This document shows positions 45,183 through 60,100 of a stretch of 64,000 nt of DNA, piece after piece. The stretch lies in NCBI GenBank assembly GCA_009767595.1, contig VSDK01007177.1, positions 198,744 through 262,743 on the forward strand, in the 5' to 3' direction. The position numbers were made by a program, and so were the translations under genes. Origin of the DNA: Symbiodinium kawagutii. Lineage: Eukaryota > Sar > Dinophyceae > Suessiales > Symbiodiniaceae. The number at the start of each line of letters is the position of its first letter. The first letter of the stretch is position 1. The notes under the pieces were generated by a model that was not told the origin of the DNA, did no database searches, and saw only the letters and a list, made by a program, of their open reading frames with translations.

Positions 45183-48100
45183 CTGTTACAGTGCTTTGGT
45201 CTTGGTTCGGTCGGTTTTATCGCTGCAGAGATTGCTGTAATGGGCAGTAGAACCTTTCTTGGCAAGCTACTGTCTGAATTCCATTCCTAACAGTGATGCC
45301 TTTTCTATCCTTTTCTTCTTTGTCAAGTTAGATCTGGGCAGTCCCTCTGAAAACCTTCTCAGGCAATTCTTATCATCTTTCTAACTAGAATAAGTTATCC
45401 TCAGGACCAGCTCGCGAAACAGTCATCGAGTCATTGCCAGAAGCCGGCTCAAAAATCTAAGAAACTACCAGCTGGGTGGAACGTTTCAGCCATGAAGGAC
45501 ACAAGCAGACTGTCGTTCTCTGAATACCGTTTGCTGATGTTTGGTGCAAGTTTGCAAGCTTTTGTCCAGCGTCTTTCTGACTGACAAATATCTGGTGATC
45601 GAGATGATCAGCCTTGGATAGAGACAACCCTTTGAACGTAACTACGCACAGCCGACTGCCTGAAAAATCTAGAGTGGCATCGTTGGTAGTTTCTCCTGTA
45701 GGATAATTTATTGTGCTTCAGGGGCCAAAATTCTGAACCAAAATGTGGCACAAGTGCGAAGTCAAAGAGACAAAACATGTTCAAAGTTTTGTAACATCAG
45801 ACACAAATTTGGTGTTGAGAGGCCACTCAGTAACCCTGGCTGCTGATACGTGCCTCGTCTCTATACACCTTGCAATCAAGCCATCAATGAAACTAACAAT
45901 GCTGCTTGCTGACAAGGAGGGCAAACGCATTCATTTGGCAATTGGGATGTTTACTTGGCGCTCCTGTTCTTGAGTCTGAATCAAACAAGCTGCACTGACC
46001 CTGATCAGTTGCATGTTTGTGTGAATCCGGCCGCTTTAAAAGTTTACGTATTTGAACTTCAACAATAGCATTGCACCCAAATTAGTGCCGGCAGATGAAG
46101 CCAAGGTACCCGTTGGAACAGCTCCACCACTTCGGAATGGCCGTTCTCAACCGCAAGGTCCAAGGCAGTGTCGCCTTGGAATGGCAAAGTTCAGGCAAAG
46201 CATGTAGCCGTCTGAATGGTCCGAATGGTCCTAGTGTCATGCGAACTGAGAAAGTCTCCTTCCTCACCGGTCAATCAGCTTGCAGCTTCTCACCAAACAA
46301 GACTGCTATGGAGAAACGCCCAAAGGTCGCCAGTTCAAAAACAGCATTGAGAAGAAAACTTTTGGCATGGTACCGATGAAGGGTCAAACATACTTGGCTG
46401 CAATCTGTTTTCTACTGCGTGGTGCGGATCGGCCGACTTCAATCAGAAAGCCAAAAACGACACTCATTGCAGAACTGGAAGCCGAGCCGGTAACAGAACC
46501 AACTTGAATTCCGAGGACTGTAACTGCAAGGAAACAAACCAGCCCAAATCATAGGACTGGAAGCCTGCGTAAGGGTACAAAGACACGACAAAGGAGCAAT
46601 GACAGTATGGACAATTCAAAACAAGCAGTATGCATCCCCAAAGCAACAGAAACGACCGCCGAAAAACGTCAAAAAAATGCTAACGTAAAGGTGGAGGGAA
46701 AAAAAATAATAGAATGAAGACTCTCCACATCCCACCTGCATAAGTTGGTTGCTGCAATATTGACCTTCAAACGTTTCCGCCGCAATACTGTTCCACTATA
46801 AAGGAGGTCACCTAGAAAGCATGCATAAAATACACAAATATTTATTCCTGTATTGCATTTGTTTGAAATGGGGACAGAAGAAGAACAACGAAAAAGACGT
46901 TATCTTTACTTAGCCTGGAACTCACAACCATAGGCCCTCCACTGTGAGGCGTCGGTCGACTATATAACTTGTCTCAAATCCAAGTTTTTCCTCATCTTCT
47001 TTTGATTCTCGAACTCATTTCAAACATGGACCAACTCTGAGACCGCGGCCATCGTTGTCCGCAGCTTCCACGGCAGCACCAGCAGAGAGCAGCTGCTCCA
47101 CCACGGAGCGGTGGCCTTTCTCTGCTGCACCGTGCAGCGCCGTTCGGCCTCAGAGGATGCTCCGCGATCAAGACTGGAGCCACGTAGCCAGATGAGATGC
47201 ATCTGTGGAGGTGGAAGTGTCAATGAACATGATCGGCCAAGATATGGACATGTGTTTGACTGTGTTTGAGTACGAAGAATGGCAAATCCCAGGATCATCA
47301 GTTCTGCACGAACAACCAGGTAGCTTGGCTATGTTTTGCTGCTATCAAAGGCATGAAGGAGCACCAGTTTTCTGTGGGATTCTGTGGGCGTGCATGAGAC
47401 TTGAACTTCAATTTGTCTGCTAAGAATCGCACTTTGACTAATGAAAAAGCGATGCACTCGGAAAGCCATAAGAAACAATAGCACTCAGGAAATCCCAGGC
47501 GAGATCACTCTGCTCTCGAATACATCGGTGAGCTTCTCTGTCACCAAAATTGCATCCCACGACTTCTGCCCCCAGCTCCGAGTCCCTGGCCATCGCTGTC
47601 CTTGGTCTCCAGGGAAGCCCCGGCACCCAGCAGCGCCGCGACCACATCACCGTGGCCGAAGTAAGCCGCGCGAGCCAAGGGCGTGGCTCCTGATGCACGG
47701 GGGCCGTGAACTGCATCATGCACTTTGTGTAGACTTGGATTTCTCGAGTTCGAGTCAGTTGTTCACCTATTTTGTTGAAAAACAGGATCCCAAAGCAAAG
47801 TGCAGGTCCATGAATGTTGGAGGAAATATGCATTGAATGGTTTGTGTGTGTGTGTGTGTGTGTCTCTTGTCTTGGGTACCTGTCAAGGCAAGTGTGGATC
47901 AGGAACGGGCAAGGGCACAGGATCTTCCTGGAGAAGCCAGAGATGTAGCACGTAGCCTGCCATGAATTCTTTATTTTACTGTGAGCTAATTGCAGCTCGC
48001 AAAATCAAAGGTTTGGAGCTTGAACCATGTGCAAGTTGCGTTGTGTCAGAATCCTCTGCGTTCAGTTGGCCTGAAAACATGCAGCTTCAAATCTTTCCAA

Positions 48101-51100
48101 AGTAATCCAACCACTAACACCGAACAAGAACAAGGAGTGACCACGCAAGCTTAGTGGCACAAAAAAGCGGGCTGGAAATTCGATCGTGCTTTGTGTTCAA
48201 CATGACTGGCGATGTTATTTTTCATCAGTGACGAGCCTGAGAAGGGCTGGATATGCTTGCCGAGAACACACAGCAAGTCGGAGCATCCAGCAGATGAGGA
48301 AGAATTGCCAGGTGCAACTGGAGGGAGTGGCGTACAATCACCAGGACGTAAGGTAGGGGAGTAGAGAACCAGGAGGTAAAGCCGAAGGCAAAGAGAGGAA
48401 AGGAGGGAAACAAAGTAGTTGCAAACTTTGCAAGTTTTGTTGTTTACATATGTGCATCCTCTGTATTTGCAAAAATCAACGGCCGTCTAAACTAGAACCA
48501 AACCACAGCAAGAAACTTCGCTATACCGTCTTGTTGGCTCAAGCAGAAGAACCAAGGTTTTAGACCAATCGTGTTTGCCCCACAGTCTTCCAACGCCAAA
48601 ACCCTCAAACCGGTCCCTGGATCTGAGACCGGTGGCCCTTGTTGTCCGCAGCTTCCACGGCGGCACCGGCAGAGAGCAGCTGCTCCACCACGGAGCAGTG
48701 GCCTTTTCCCGCTGCCCCGCACAGCGCCGTTCGGCCTCGACTGGGGGACCACCGTGGCCGGATGGGATGCATCTCCATGGACTGGTGGTGAAACTGGTGA
48801 ATGTTCATCTGCGGATTTCGAAGTGTCTCTGAAAATGCAGGGCCCATGTTCCAGGTGTTCGACTGCCAGGAATGGCAGCGCAGGTTGATGAGTTGAGAAG
48901 TTGGCAACTGGAACGGCTTTCCTTTTGCACTTTTTTGACCGATCCAAAAAGTGATGCGACCAAAGAACAGGAAGTGACAACGGCATTGGGGAATAGTTCT
49001 AAAGAAGTCACAGGTCAAAGGGAGTGCAAATCGCTTCCAAAGTTGGACCCCTGCATCTTCTACCCCCAGCTCCAAGGCCCTGGCCATCGTTGTCCTTGGC
49101 CTCCAGGGAAGCCCCGGCACCCAGCAGCGCCACGACCACGTCTGGGTGGCCGAAGTTCGCCGCAAGAACCAGCGGCGTGGCACCTCAGCCGCCGCAGGGC
49201 AAACCCGCGAATCAGGCAGTGCCTCTCACTGCCTTGTGGAATCAGTTTGGAATGTGTAGATTAAGAACGGGCAAGTGGAGCAGCCCAATGGGATGTTTTC
49301 CGAGAACGCTGCTATGTAGCCAGTACCTGTCATTTATGGCCCGCTATTGAATTCATACCACTCCTTGCCAGGACATGAGCTACTCGCAACTTGCAGATTC
49401 CACGGTTTGGAGCTTGAACCATGCGCAAGCTGCATCAAATTACATTGTCTGAGTCTGAGAATCTTCGATAATTCAGCGGGAGTTTGTGGGAATTTTCCAA
49501 GACAAAACTCCAAACCAACCAGAAGCCCAACAGGATCTCCGTTCTCCAAGTCCTCCAATTCACATGTTGAAACATGTTGAAACCATAGATTTTACATGAA
49601 TTTACAGTAGCCCGCTGGTTTGTTTGAAGGAGCCCCTTAGGACAAACCAAGCCATGGGCGGGCGTCAACTCACTGAATAAACCCCCCTTAGATCCCCTTA
49701 GTAAATCATCACGCACCACTTATCCCCAAATTCGTTCCTGTCTGTGAATCATTATCACCAACGTGGTATGCTCTCGCTGGGAATGGTAGTGCAAAATGAC
49801 TCACCAATTGTTATTTCAAAGTAGGCTCACTCTTACCTATGGTGGGATGGGGTCAAGCACGGAGCTTACATTTCCGAGTTCCCCCTACCATCCCCTTCGG
49901 CTAAATAAGGAGGTACGGATTCTAGCGGATGCGAAAGTTTGAAAACATGTGCGACATGTTGAACGTGCACCTGGTGCTGCAAACCAAAGGCAGACTGGAG
50001 AACATATTTGTTGTGCCATCTTGCTGGCTCAAACGGAAGAACGGCTTTTTTCACTTCGCAACACCATCAGAACCAAACCGTGGCATGAGAAATCGTTACG
50101 CCATCTTGTTGGCTCACGCCACCCCATCCGACACACTTACTTCGCAACACCATCAGAACCCCAATCCCTGGAACTCTGAGACCACCGGCCTTTGTTGTCC
50201 GCAGCTTCCAGGGCGGCACCGGCAGAGAGCAGCTGCTCCACAACAGAGCAGTGACCGTTGGCTGCTGCCCCGCACAGCGCGGTTCGACCTCGACTGGGAG
50301 GCCACTGTGGCCGGATGAGATGCATCTGTGGCTTGTTGATGAGATTGATGAATGATCATCTGCGGATTTCGAAGTGCCACTGAAAACATTGGGCCAACAC
50401 ATGTTCCACGTGTTCAACGGCAAGTTGAGCACTGGGCAACTGGGTTTGAAGATTACTGGGTCTTGGAATTTCAATGCCTTTGCAATCTTTCACACTTTGA
50501 CTCATCCAAAAACTGCACTCAGCAATTGGCAAAAACGCAAGCAACAATGGCACTCAGGAAATCTCAGGCTAGATCACTCTGCTCAGGAATTCATCGTTCT
50601 TGGAAGTCAGACCACTGCAACTTCTGCCCCCAGCTTCGAGGCCGTGGCCATTGGAGCCCTTGGTCTCGAGGGAAGCCCCAGCACCCAGCAGCACCGCGAC
50701 CACATCCGCATGGCCGCGGTGCGCGGCTAGCGCCAGCGGCGTGGCACCTGACAATCGCCGGGGGACCTGGTGATTTGACGTTCAAGTTGTCCAATGGCAT
50801 GTTCCTGATCCTGAGAGTAGCAAGTAGCCCACTATCGCATATTGCCCCAGATAGTTTCTACTTTCAATGGGCCTTGAAACAAATCGTTGGGAAGTTGAGG
50901 CGTAAAAAGTGTCGCTCTTAAACTTTGCGAGGTTAGCATTGGTTTCCTTGAGGAAATTTTCTGGGATCAACCATGCCATGGTTGGATTTCAACTCACAAA
51001 CTTTCTCCCACCTCACTAATTGATTTGAACTGACATTTTGAGCTGCAGCCACATATGATTCACTTTTGGACCACGAAGGGAAAAAGACTGCATTTTTGGA

Positions 51101-54100
51101 GCTGGGGCAAGTCACGGCGAAGCTTGCCACAAAGAAACATGTAGCTGTTTCTTCTTCCTTTTAGACATTCCAGAGAAACCTAGCGTGGCTTCTAGCGGCA
51201 AATTGCGCAAGGGTACGTTTCAACATTTCCTGTGCTTAGAAGAATCAACGGATGCGCCATCTCGTTGTGCCATCTTGCTGGCTCAAACGGAAGAAGGACT
51301 CTTTTCACACAACATTGCCAAACAGTCACTTGGCAAGACCATCAGAACCGCCATCCCCGGAACTCTGATTTCGAAATGTCACTGAAAATGCACGGCAACA
51401 TATTTTCCATGCGGTCGACTACCAGGACTCAACCACGATGATCCATCCCCAGTGTTATGGCAGACCCAAGGTTCATGAGTTGAGAAATTTGCACTTTGAC
51501 TAATCCAAAACCTGTTTGCCCCACAGTCACTTCGTCACCCCATCCTCCATCAGGACCCTCAAACCCATCCCTGGATCTGAGACCACCGGCCATCGCTGTC
51601 CGCAGCTTCCACAGCAGCGCCTGCAGAGAGCAGCTGCTCCACCACGGAGCGGTGGCCTTTGGCTGCTGCCCAATGCAGCGCCGTTCGGCCTTGGGAGAAA
51701 ACTTCTTGACCGAGACCAGAGCCAGGGCCGGATGAGATGCATCTGTGGATTTCGATGAGTTTGTAGGAATCCAAGATGTTGATCAGCCAAGAAATGGGAA
51801 CTGGGCCGGGAAAATGCAGGACTCCTTGACCAACACATACTTCACGTGTTCGACTGCCAGGAATTGCAGATCGCAGGTTGATGAGTTGAGAAGTTGGCAA
51901 CTGGAACGGCTTTCCTTTTGCACTTTTTTGACCGATCCAAAAAGTGATGCGACCAAAGAACAGGAAGTGACAACGGCATTAGGGAATAGTTCTAAAGAAG
52001 TCACAGGTCAAAGGGAGTGCAAATCGCTTCCAAAGTTGGACCCCTGCATCTTCTGCCCCCAGCTCCAAGGCCCTGGCCATCGTTGTTCTTGGCCTCCAGG
52101 GAAGCCCTGGCAGCCAGCAGCGCCGCGACCACGTCTCCGTGGCCAAAGTTCGCGGCAAGAATCAGCGGCATGTCACCTGAGCCACCGCAGGCGAACCCCT
52201 CGAATCAGGCAGTGCCTCTCACTGCCTTGTGGAATCAGTTTGGAATGTGTAGATTAGGAACAGGCAATTGGCGCAGCTCAATGGCATGTTTTCCGAGAAC
52301 CCTGCTATGTAGCCTGTACTTGCTGAATATCGCCCGCTATCGAATTCGCACCGCTTCTTACCAGGCTATGAGCTAATCGCAACTCGCAGCTTCCAAGGTT
52401 TGGAGCTTGAACTATCAGCAAGTTGCATCAAATTACATTGTCTGAGTCTGAGAATCGGAGTTAGTTGGAAATTTCCAAGACAAAACTCCAAACCAACCAG
52501 AAGCCCAACGAGATCTCCTTTCCTTGGTGGCCCGCTGGTTTGTTTGAAGGAGCCCATTAATACCAACCAAGCCATGGTTGGGCGTCAACTCACTAAATAG
52601 TTCCCCCTTCGTAAATCATCACGCACCAGTTCTTCCCCCAATTGGTTCCTGCCCATGAGTCAATATCATCAACGTGGCCTGCTCTTACTGGGAATGGTAG
52701 CATAATATGACTCACCACCTGTTAGCACAAAATAGGCTCACTCTTACCTAGGGTGGGATGAGGTCAAACATAGAGCTTGGTAAGCAGGTACGGATTTTAG
52801 GGGATGCGAAAGGTTCGGAAACATGTGTGACATGTTGAACCTGCACCTGGCGCTGCAAGCCTAAGGCAGACTGGAAAAAATATCCGTTGTACCATCTCGT
52901 CCACTCAAGCAGAAGAACGACCTTTTTTCTCCCGAATGCGTTTGCCCCATAGTCACTTCGCCACCCCATCAGCCATCAGAACCATCAAACTGGTCCCTGG
53001 AACTCTGAGACCACCCGCCATCGCTGTCCGCAGCTTCCAGGGCGGCGCCGGCAGAGAGCAGCTGCTCCACCACGGAGCCGTGGCCTTTTTGTGCTGCCCG
53101 GTGCAGCGCCGTTCGGCCTCGGGAGAAAACTTCGCGACCGAGACCAGAGCCAGGGCCGGATGAGATGCACCTGTGGACTGGTGATGAGACTGGTGAATGA
53201 TTATCTGCGGATTTCGAAGTGCCACTGAAAACATTGGGCCAACACATGTTCCACGTGTTCAACGGCAAGTTGAGCACTGGGCAACTGGGTTTGAAGATTA
53301 CTGGGTATTGGAATTTCAATGCCTTTGCAATCTTTCACACTTTGACCCATCCAAAAAACTGCACTGAGCAATTGACAAACACAAAAATAACAATGGCACT
53401 CAGAAAATTTCAGGCGAGATCACTCTGCTCTTGAACTCATCGTTCTTGGAAGTCAGACCCCTGCGACTTATGCTCTCAGCTCTTAGGCTGTGGCCATTGA
53501 AGCCCTTGGTCTTGAGGGAAGCCCCAGCACCCAGCAGCGCGGCGACCACGTCCCCGTGGCCAGAGAGCGCCGCACGAGCCAGCGAAGTGTCACCTTTGAC
53601 AATCGCCGGGGGACCTGGTGATTTGACGTTCAAGTTGTCCCGTGGCATGTTCCTGATCCTGAGATTAGCAAGTAGCCCACCATCGCATATTGCCCCAGAT
53701 AGTTTCTACTTTCAATGGGCCTTGAAACAAATCGTTGGGAAGTTGAGGCGTAAAAAGTGTCGCTCTTAAACTTTGCGAGGTTAGCATTGGTTTCCTTGAG
53801 GAAATTTTCTGGGATCAACCATGCCATGGTTGGATTTCAACCCACAAACTTTCTCCAACCTAGCAGCTAATTGATTTGAACTGACATTTTGAGCTGCAGC
53901 CACATACGATTCACTTTTGGACCACGAAGGGAAAAGACTGCATTTTTGGAGCTGAGGGAAGGTCATCGCTGAGCTTGACAAGAAACATGTAGCTGTTTCT
54001 TCTTCCTTTTAGACATTCCAGAGAAACCTAGCGTGGCTCCTTCTGCCGAAACGTGAGATGGAAGACTGCCGTCACAACCTTCACAACTCACCCTTTTAAA

Positions 54101-57100
54101 CGTGGGCAACTCACAATTGCAGGTATTTGTAGGTAAGAGCCTGTATGTCCATCTATGTCCAGCCGCAAATTGCACAGGGTCTGTTTCTATATTTCCTGTG
54201 CTTAGCCATCTCGTTGGTTCACTTAGTCACATTTCGCTATCCCATCAGCCATCAGGACCCTCAAACCCCGTCCCTGGAACTCTGAGATCACCGGCCATTG
54301 GTGTCCGCAGCTTCCATGGAAGCGCCGGCAGAAAGCAGCTGCTCCACCACGGAGCCGTGGCCTTCTGCTGCTGCCCGGTGCAGCGCCGTTCGGCCTTGGG
54401 AGAAAACTTCGCGACCGGGACCAGAGCCAGGGCCCGGATGAGATGCATCTGCGGATTTCGCTGAGTTTGTCAGCATCCAAGATGTCGATCAGCCAAGCAA
54501 TCGGAGCTGGCCAGGTTTTCCATCTTACAAGTACCAAGACCTATCCCGGCTCTGCAATGAAGTCATGACAAGCTCAACATCACCTTGCTGACAGACACCC
54601 TGAAAACAAGAATTGACAACACAGAATGGCAGCGGAATCTAAACTGACAACGACTTGCAGCTTCATCACAGGTCAAATCCTGTTGTCCTTCTGAGGTTCA
54701 TCAAAGGTTCTCTTGAGACCAACTCGGACCAAGGCCGTGGCCATCGTTGTTCTTGGCCTCCAGGGAAGCCCCGGCACCCAGCAGAGCAGCGACCACGTCC
54801 CCATGGCCATAGAGAGACGCGACAGCCAGCGGCGCATCGCCTGAGCCACAGAGGACACGCATCTCGTGAGGAACTGTGGAAGTCCATTGATGCGCTCAAT
54901 GGCTTCTCGAGTTCGAATCAGTTGTTCAGGTGCTTTGATGAATTTGTTGGGACAATGGTCAACATGTGCTCGTGCCAAAAGACCAGGAATGGATGGAAAT
55001 AGCAAATCAGGTTCGGAGCAGTGAGCAACTGGGTGAGCTTTGCTGTTCCCCCATCAGACAACAAGACGACTGAGACCGTCGCCATCGTTGTCTACGGCTT
55101 CCATGGAAGCGCCGGCAGAAAGCAGCTGCTCCACCACGGAGCAATGGCCTTTTTGTGCTGCCCAAAGTAATGTTGTTTTGCCTGAGAAGAAATTCCGCCA
55201 CCGAGACCAGGACCGCAGGCAGATTTCAAAGTGTCACTGAAAATGCAGGGCCAACACATGTTCCACGTGTTCGACTGCCGGGAATGGCCGATCGAAGGTT
55301 CATGAGTTGAGAAGTTGGCAACTGGAAAGGCTTTACTTTTGCACTTTGACTAATCCAAAAAGTGATGCAACCAGAACACACAGGAACTGAAAATGCCATT
55401 GGGGAATTCCTCCCAAGAAGTCACAGGTTGAAGGGATCGCAAAATGTCAAGAAATTGCTTCTCGTTGGGACCGAAGTTGGACCCCTGCATCTTCTGCCCC
55501 CAGCTCCAAGGCCCTGGCCACTGTCGTTGTCCTTGGCCTCCAGGGAAGCCCCGGCACCCAGCAGCGCCGCGACCACGTCCCCGTGGCCGAAGTCCGCCGC
55601 AAGAACCAGCGGCGTGACACCTGAGCCGCCGCAGGGCGAACCCGCGAATCAGGCAGTGCCTCTCACTGCCTTGTGGAATCACTTTGGAATGTGTAGATTA
55701 AGAACGGGCAAGTGGAGCAGCCCAATGGGATGTTTTCCGAGAACGCTGCTATGTAGCCAGTACCTGTCATTTATGGCCGCTATTGAATCCATACCTCTCC
55801 TTCCCAGGCTACGAGCTAATCGCAGCTCGCACCTTCCAAGGTTTGGAGCTTGAACCATGTGCAAATTGCATCAAGTTACATCGTCTGAGTCTGAGAATCT
55901 TCGATAATTCAGCGGGAGTCCGTGGGAATTTTCCAAGACAAAACTCCAAACCAACCAGAAGCCCAACGAGATCTCCGATCTCCAAATTCTCCAATTGACA
56001 TGTTGAAACATGTTGAAACCATAGATTTTACATGATTTTACAGTAGCCCGCTGGTTTGTTTGAAGGAGCCCCTTAGGACAAACCAAGCCATGGGCGGGCG
56101 TCAACTCACTGAATAAACCCCCCTTAGATCCCCTTAGTAAATCACCACGCACCACTTATCCCCAGATTCGTTCCTGTCTGTGAATCATTATCACCAACGT
56201 GGTGTGCTCTCGCTGGGAATGGTAGTGCAAAATGACTCACCAATTGTGAGCTCAAAGTAGGCTCACTCTTACCTATGGTGGGATGGGGTCAAGCACGGAG
56301 TTTACATTTCCGAGTTCCCCCTACCATCGCCTTCGGCTAAATAAGGAGGTACGGATTCTAGCGGATGCGAAAGTTTGAAAACATGTGTGACATGTTGAAC
56401 GTGCACCTGGTGCTGCAAACCAAAGGCAGACTGGAGAACATATTCGTTGTGCCATCTTGCTGGCTCAAACAGAAGAAAAAAAAATCACGCACAATTCCCC
56501 ACACTCACTTCGCAACACCATCAGAACCTCCATCCCTGGAACTCTGAGACCTCCGGCCATCGTTGTCCGCAGCTTCTACAGCGGCACCAGCAGAGAGCAG
56601 CTGCTCCACCACAGAGCAGTGGCCTTTTTCTGCTGCCTGGTGCAGCGCTGTTCGGCCTCGACTGGGGGGCCGTTGATGAGATGCATCTGTGGCTTGTTGA
56701 TGAGATTGATTAATGATCATCTGCGGATTTGGAATTGCCTCTGAAAATATTGGGCCAACACATGTTCCACGTGTTCAACGGCAAGTTGAGCACTGGGCAA
56801 CTGGGTTGAAGATTACTGGGTATTGGAATTTCAATGCCTTTGCAATCTTTCACGCTTTGACTCATCCAAAAACTGCACTGAGCAATTGACAAACACAAAA
56901 ATAACAATGGCACTCAGGAAATTTCAGGCTAGATCACTCTGCTCCTGAACTCATCTTTCTTGGAAGTCGGACCCCTGCAACTTATGCGGTCAGCTCTTAG
57001 GCCGTGGCCTTCGAAGCCCTTGGTCTCAAGGGAAGCCCCAGCACCCAGCAGCGCGGCGACCACGTCCCCGTGGCCCGAGAGCGCCGCACGAGCGAGCGGC

Positions 57101-60100
57101 GTGTCACCTGACAATCGCCGGGGGACCTGATGATTTGACGTTCAAGTTGTCCCGTGGCATGTTCCTGATCCTGAGATTGGCAAGTAGCCCACTCTCGCAC
57201 ATTGCCCCAGATAGTTTCTACTTTCAATGGGCCTCGAAACACATCATTGGGAAGTTGAGGCGTTAAAAGTGTCGCTCTTAAACTTTGCGAGGTTAGCATT
57301 GGTTTCCTTGAGGAAATTTTCTGGGATCAACCATGCCATGGTTGGATTTCAACTCACAAACTTTCTCCAACCTAGCTAATTGATTTGAACTGACATTTTG
57401 AGCTGCAGCCACATATGATTCACTTTTGGACCACGAAGGGAAAAGACTGCATTTTTGGAGCTGGGGCAAGTCATGGCTAAGCTTGACACAAAGAAACATG
57501 TAGCTGTTTCTTCTTCCTTTTGGACATTCCAGAGAAACCTAGCGTGGCTTCTAGCGGCAAATTGCGCAAGGGTAGGTTTCAATATTTCCTGTGCTTAGAA
57601 GAATCAACGGATGCGCCATCTCGTTGTGCCATCTTGCTGGCTCAAACGGAAGAAGGACTCTTTTTACACAACATTGCCAAACAGTCACTTGGCAAGACCA
57701 TCAGAACCGCCATCCCTGGAACTCTGATTTCGAAATGTCACTGAAAATGCACGGCAACATATTTTCCATGTGGTCGACTACCAGGACTCAACCACGATGA
57801 TCCATCCCCAGTGTTATGGTAGACCCAAGGTTCATGAGTTGGGAAATTTGCACTTTGACTAGTCCCAAACGTATTTTCCCAACAGTCACTTCGCCACCTC
57901 ATCAGCAAACCCGTCCCTGGATCTGAGACGACCGGCCAGCATTGTCTGCGACTTCCACCGCGGCACCGGCAGAGAGCAGCTGCTCCACCACGGAGCCGTG
58001 GCCATTTGCTGCTGCCCGGTGCAGCGCCGTTTGGCCTCGGGAGAAAACTTCTTGACCGCGACCAGAGCCAGGGCCGGATGAGATGCATCTGTGGATTTCG
58101 ATGAGTTTGTAGGAATCCAAGATGTTGATCAGCCAGGAAATGGGAACTGGGCAAGGAAAATGCAGGACTCCTGGACCAACACATACTTCACGTGTTCGAC
58201 TGCCAGGAATGGCAGATCGCAGGTTGATGAATTGAGAAGTTGGCAACTGGAACGGCTTTCCTTTTGCACGTTTTTGACCGATCCAAAAAGTGATGCGACC
58301 AAAGATCAGGAAGTGACAACGGCATTAGGGAATGGTTCTAAAGAAGTCACAGGATTTCGAAATGCAGGGCCAATATATGTTCCACGTGTTCGACTGCAAC
58401 GAATTAGGAATTGCAAACGCAGGTTCATGAGTTGAGAAGTTGGCAACTAAAAAGGCTTTATTTACTCTCGCACTTTGACTAATCAAAAACGTGATGCAAC
58501 AAGCAAACAGGAAAGTGATGCAACGAGCATTCGGGAATTTCTCCAAAGAAGTCACAGGTTGAAGGGATTGCAAAATGTCAAGAAAGTGCTTCTCGTTGGG
58601 ACCGAAGTTGGACCCCTGCATCTTCTGCCCCCAGCTCCAAGGCCCTGGCCACTGTCGTTGTCCTTGGCCTCCAGGGAAGCCCCGGCACCCAGCAGCGCCG
58701 CGACCACGTCCCCGTGGCCGAAGTTCGCCGCAAGAACCAGCGGCGTGACACCTGAGCCGCCGCAGGGCGAACCCGCGAATCAGGCAGTGCCTCTCACTGC
58801 CTTGTGGAATCAGTTTGGAATCGTGTAGATTGGGAACGGGCAAGTGGCGCAGCCCAATGTAGCTATGTAGCCGAGAACCCTGCTATGTAGCCGATACCTG
58901 TCATTTATGGCCCTCTATTGAATCCATACCTCTCCTTCCCAGGCTACGAGCTAATTGCAGCTCGCACCTTCCAAGGTTTGGAGCTTGAACCATGTGCAAA
59001 TTGCATCAAGTTAAATCGTCTGAGTCTGAGAATCGGAGTTAGTTGGAAATTTCCAGGACAAAACTCCAAACCAACCAGAAGCCCAACGAGATCTCCTTTC
59101 TCCAAGTCCTCCAATTGGCATGTTGAAACCATACATTTTGCATGGTTTTGCAGTGGCCCGCTGGTTTGTATGAAGCCCCTTAGGACCAACAAGCCATGGT
59201 TGCGCGTCAACTCACCAAATAGATCCTCCTTAGAAAATCATCACGCACCAGCTATCCCCAAATTGTTTCCTGCCTCTGGGTCATTATCACCAATGTGGTC
59301 TGCTCTCACTGGGAATGGTACAGTAATATGACCCACCACTTGTGAGCACAAACTGGGCTCACTCCTACCTTTGGTGGGACCGGTTCAAACCTAAAGCTTG
59401 GAATTATAAGCGGGGTACGATGGGGTACGGTTCTAGCGGATGCGAAAGCTTGAAAACATGTGTGACACGTTGAGCCTGCACCTGGTGCTGCAGGCCTGAG
59501 GCAGATCGAGGAACATATTCGTTGTGCCATCTTGCTGGCTCAAACAAACGAACGGCTTTTTTCACACAAAATTCCCCACAGTCACTTCGCAACACCATCA
59601 GAACCTCCATCCCTGGAACTCTGAGAGCACCGGCCAGCATTGTCCGTTGCTTCCACGGCGGCACCGGCAGAGAGCAGCTGCTCCACCACAGAGCGGTGGC
59701 CATTTTGTGCTGCCTGATGCAGCGCCGTTCGGCCTCGGCGCGGGGGCAGTTGTGGCCAGATGAGATGCATCTGTGGACTTGTGGTGAAACTGGTGGATGA
59801 TCATCTCCTTTGCAATCTTTCACACTTTGACTCATCCAAAAACTGCACTCAGCAATTAGCAAAAACGCAAGCAACAATGGCACTCAGGAAATCTCAGGCT
59901 AGATCACTCTGCTCCTGAATTCATCTTTCTTGGAAGTCGGACCCCTGCGACTTATGCGGTCAGCTCTTAGGCTGTGGCCATTGAAGCCCTTGGTCTCGAG
60001 GGAAGCCCCAGCACCCAGCAACGCGGCGACCACGTCCCCGTGGCCCGAGAGCGCCGCACGAGCGAGCGGCGTGTCACCTGACAATCGCCGGGGGACCTGA

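Larger units (their letters stand above)
49085..55181. repeat. higher-order repeat block, left copy (ten ankyrin exons)
   Basis: Exons B2 to A7 with their introns. Intron landmarks recur in the right copy at offsets of about 6.36-6.58 kb, for example CAGTAGCCCGCTGG at 49605 and 56041. Confidence 0.75.

Noticed and set aside
47441-47836. 131-codon plus-strand frame, and similar ones across the ankyrin array
   Set aside because: GC-rich shadows antisense to ankyrin exons; the minus strand shows the repeat consensus.
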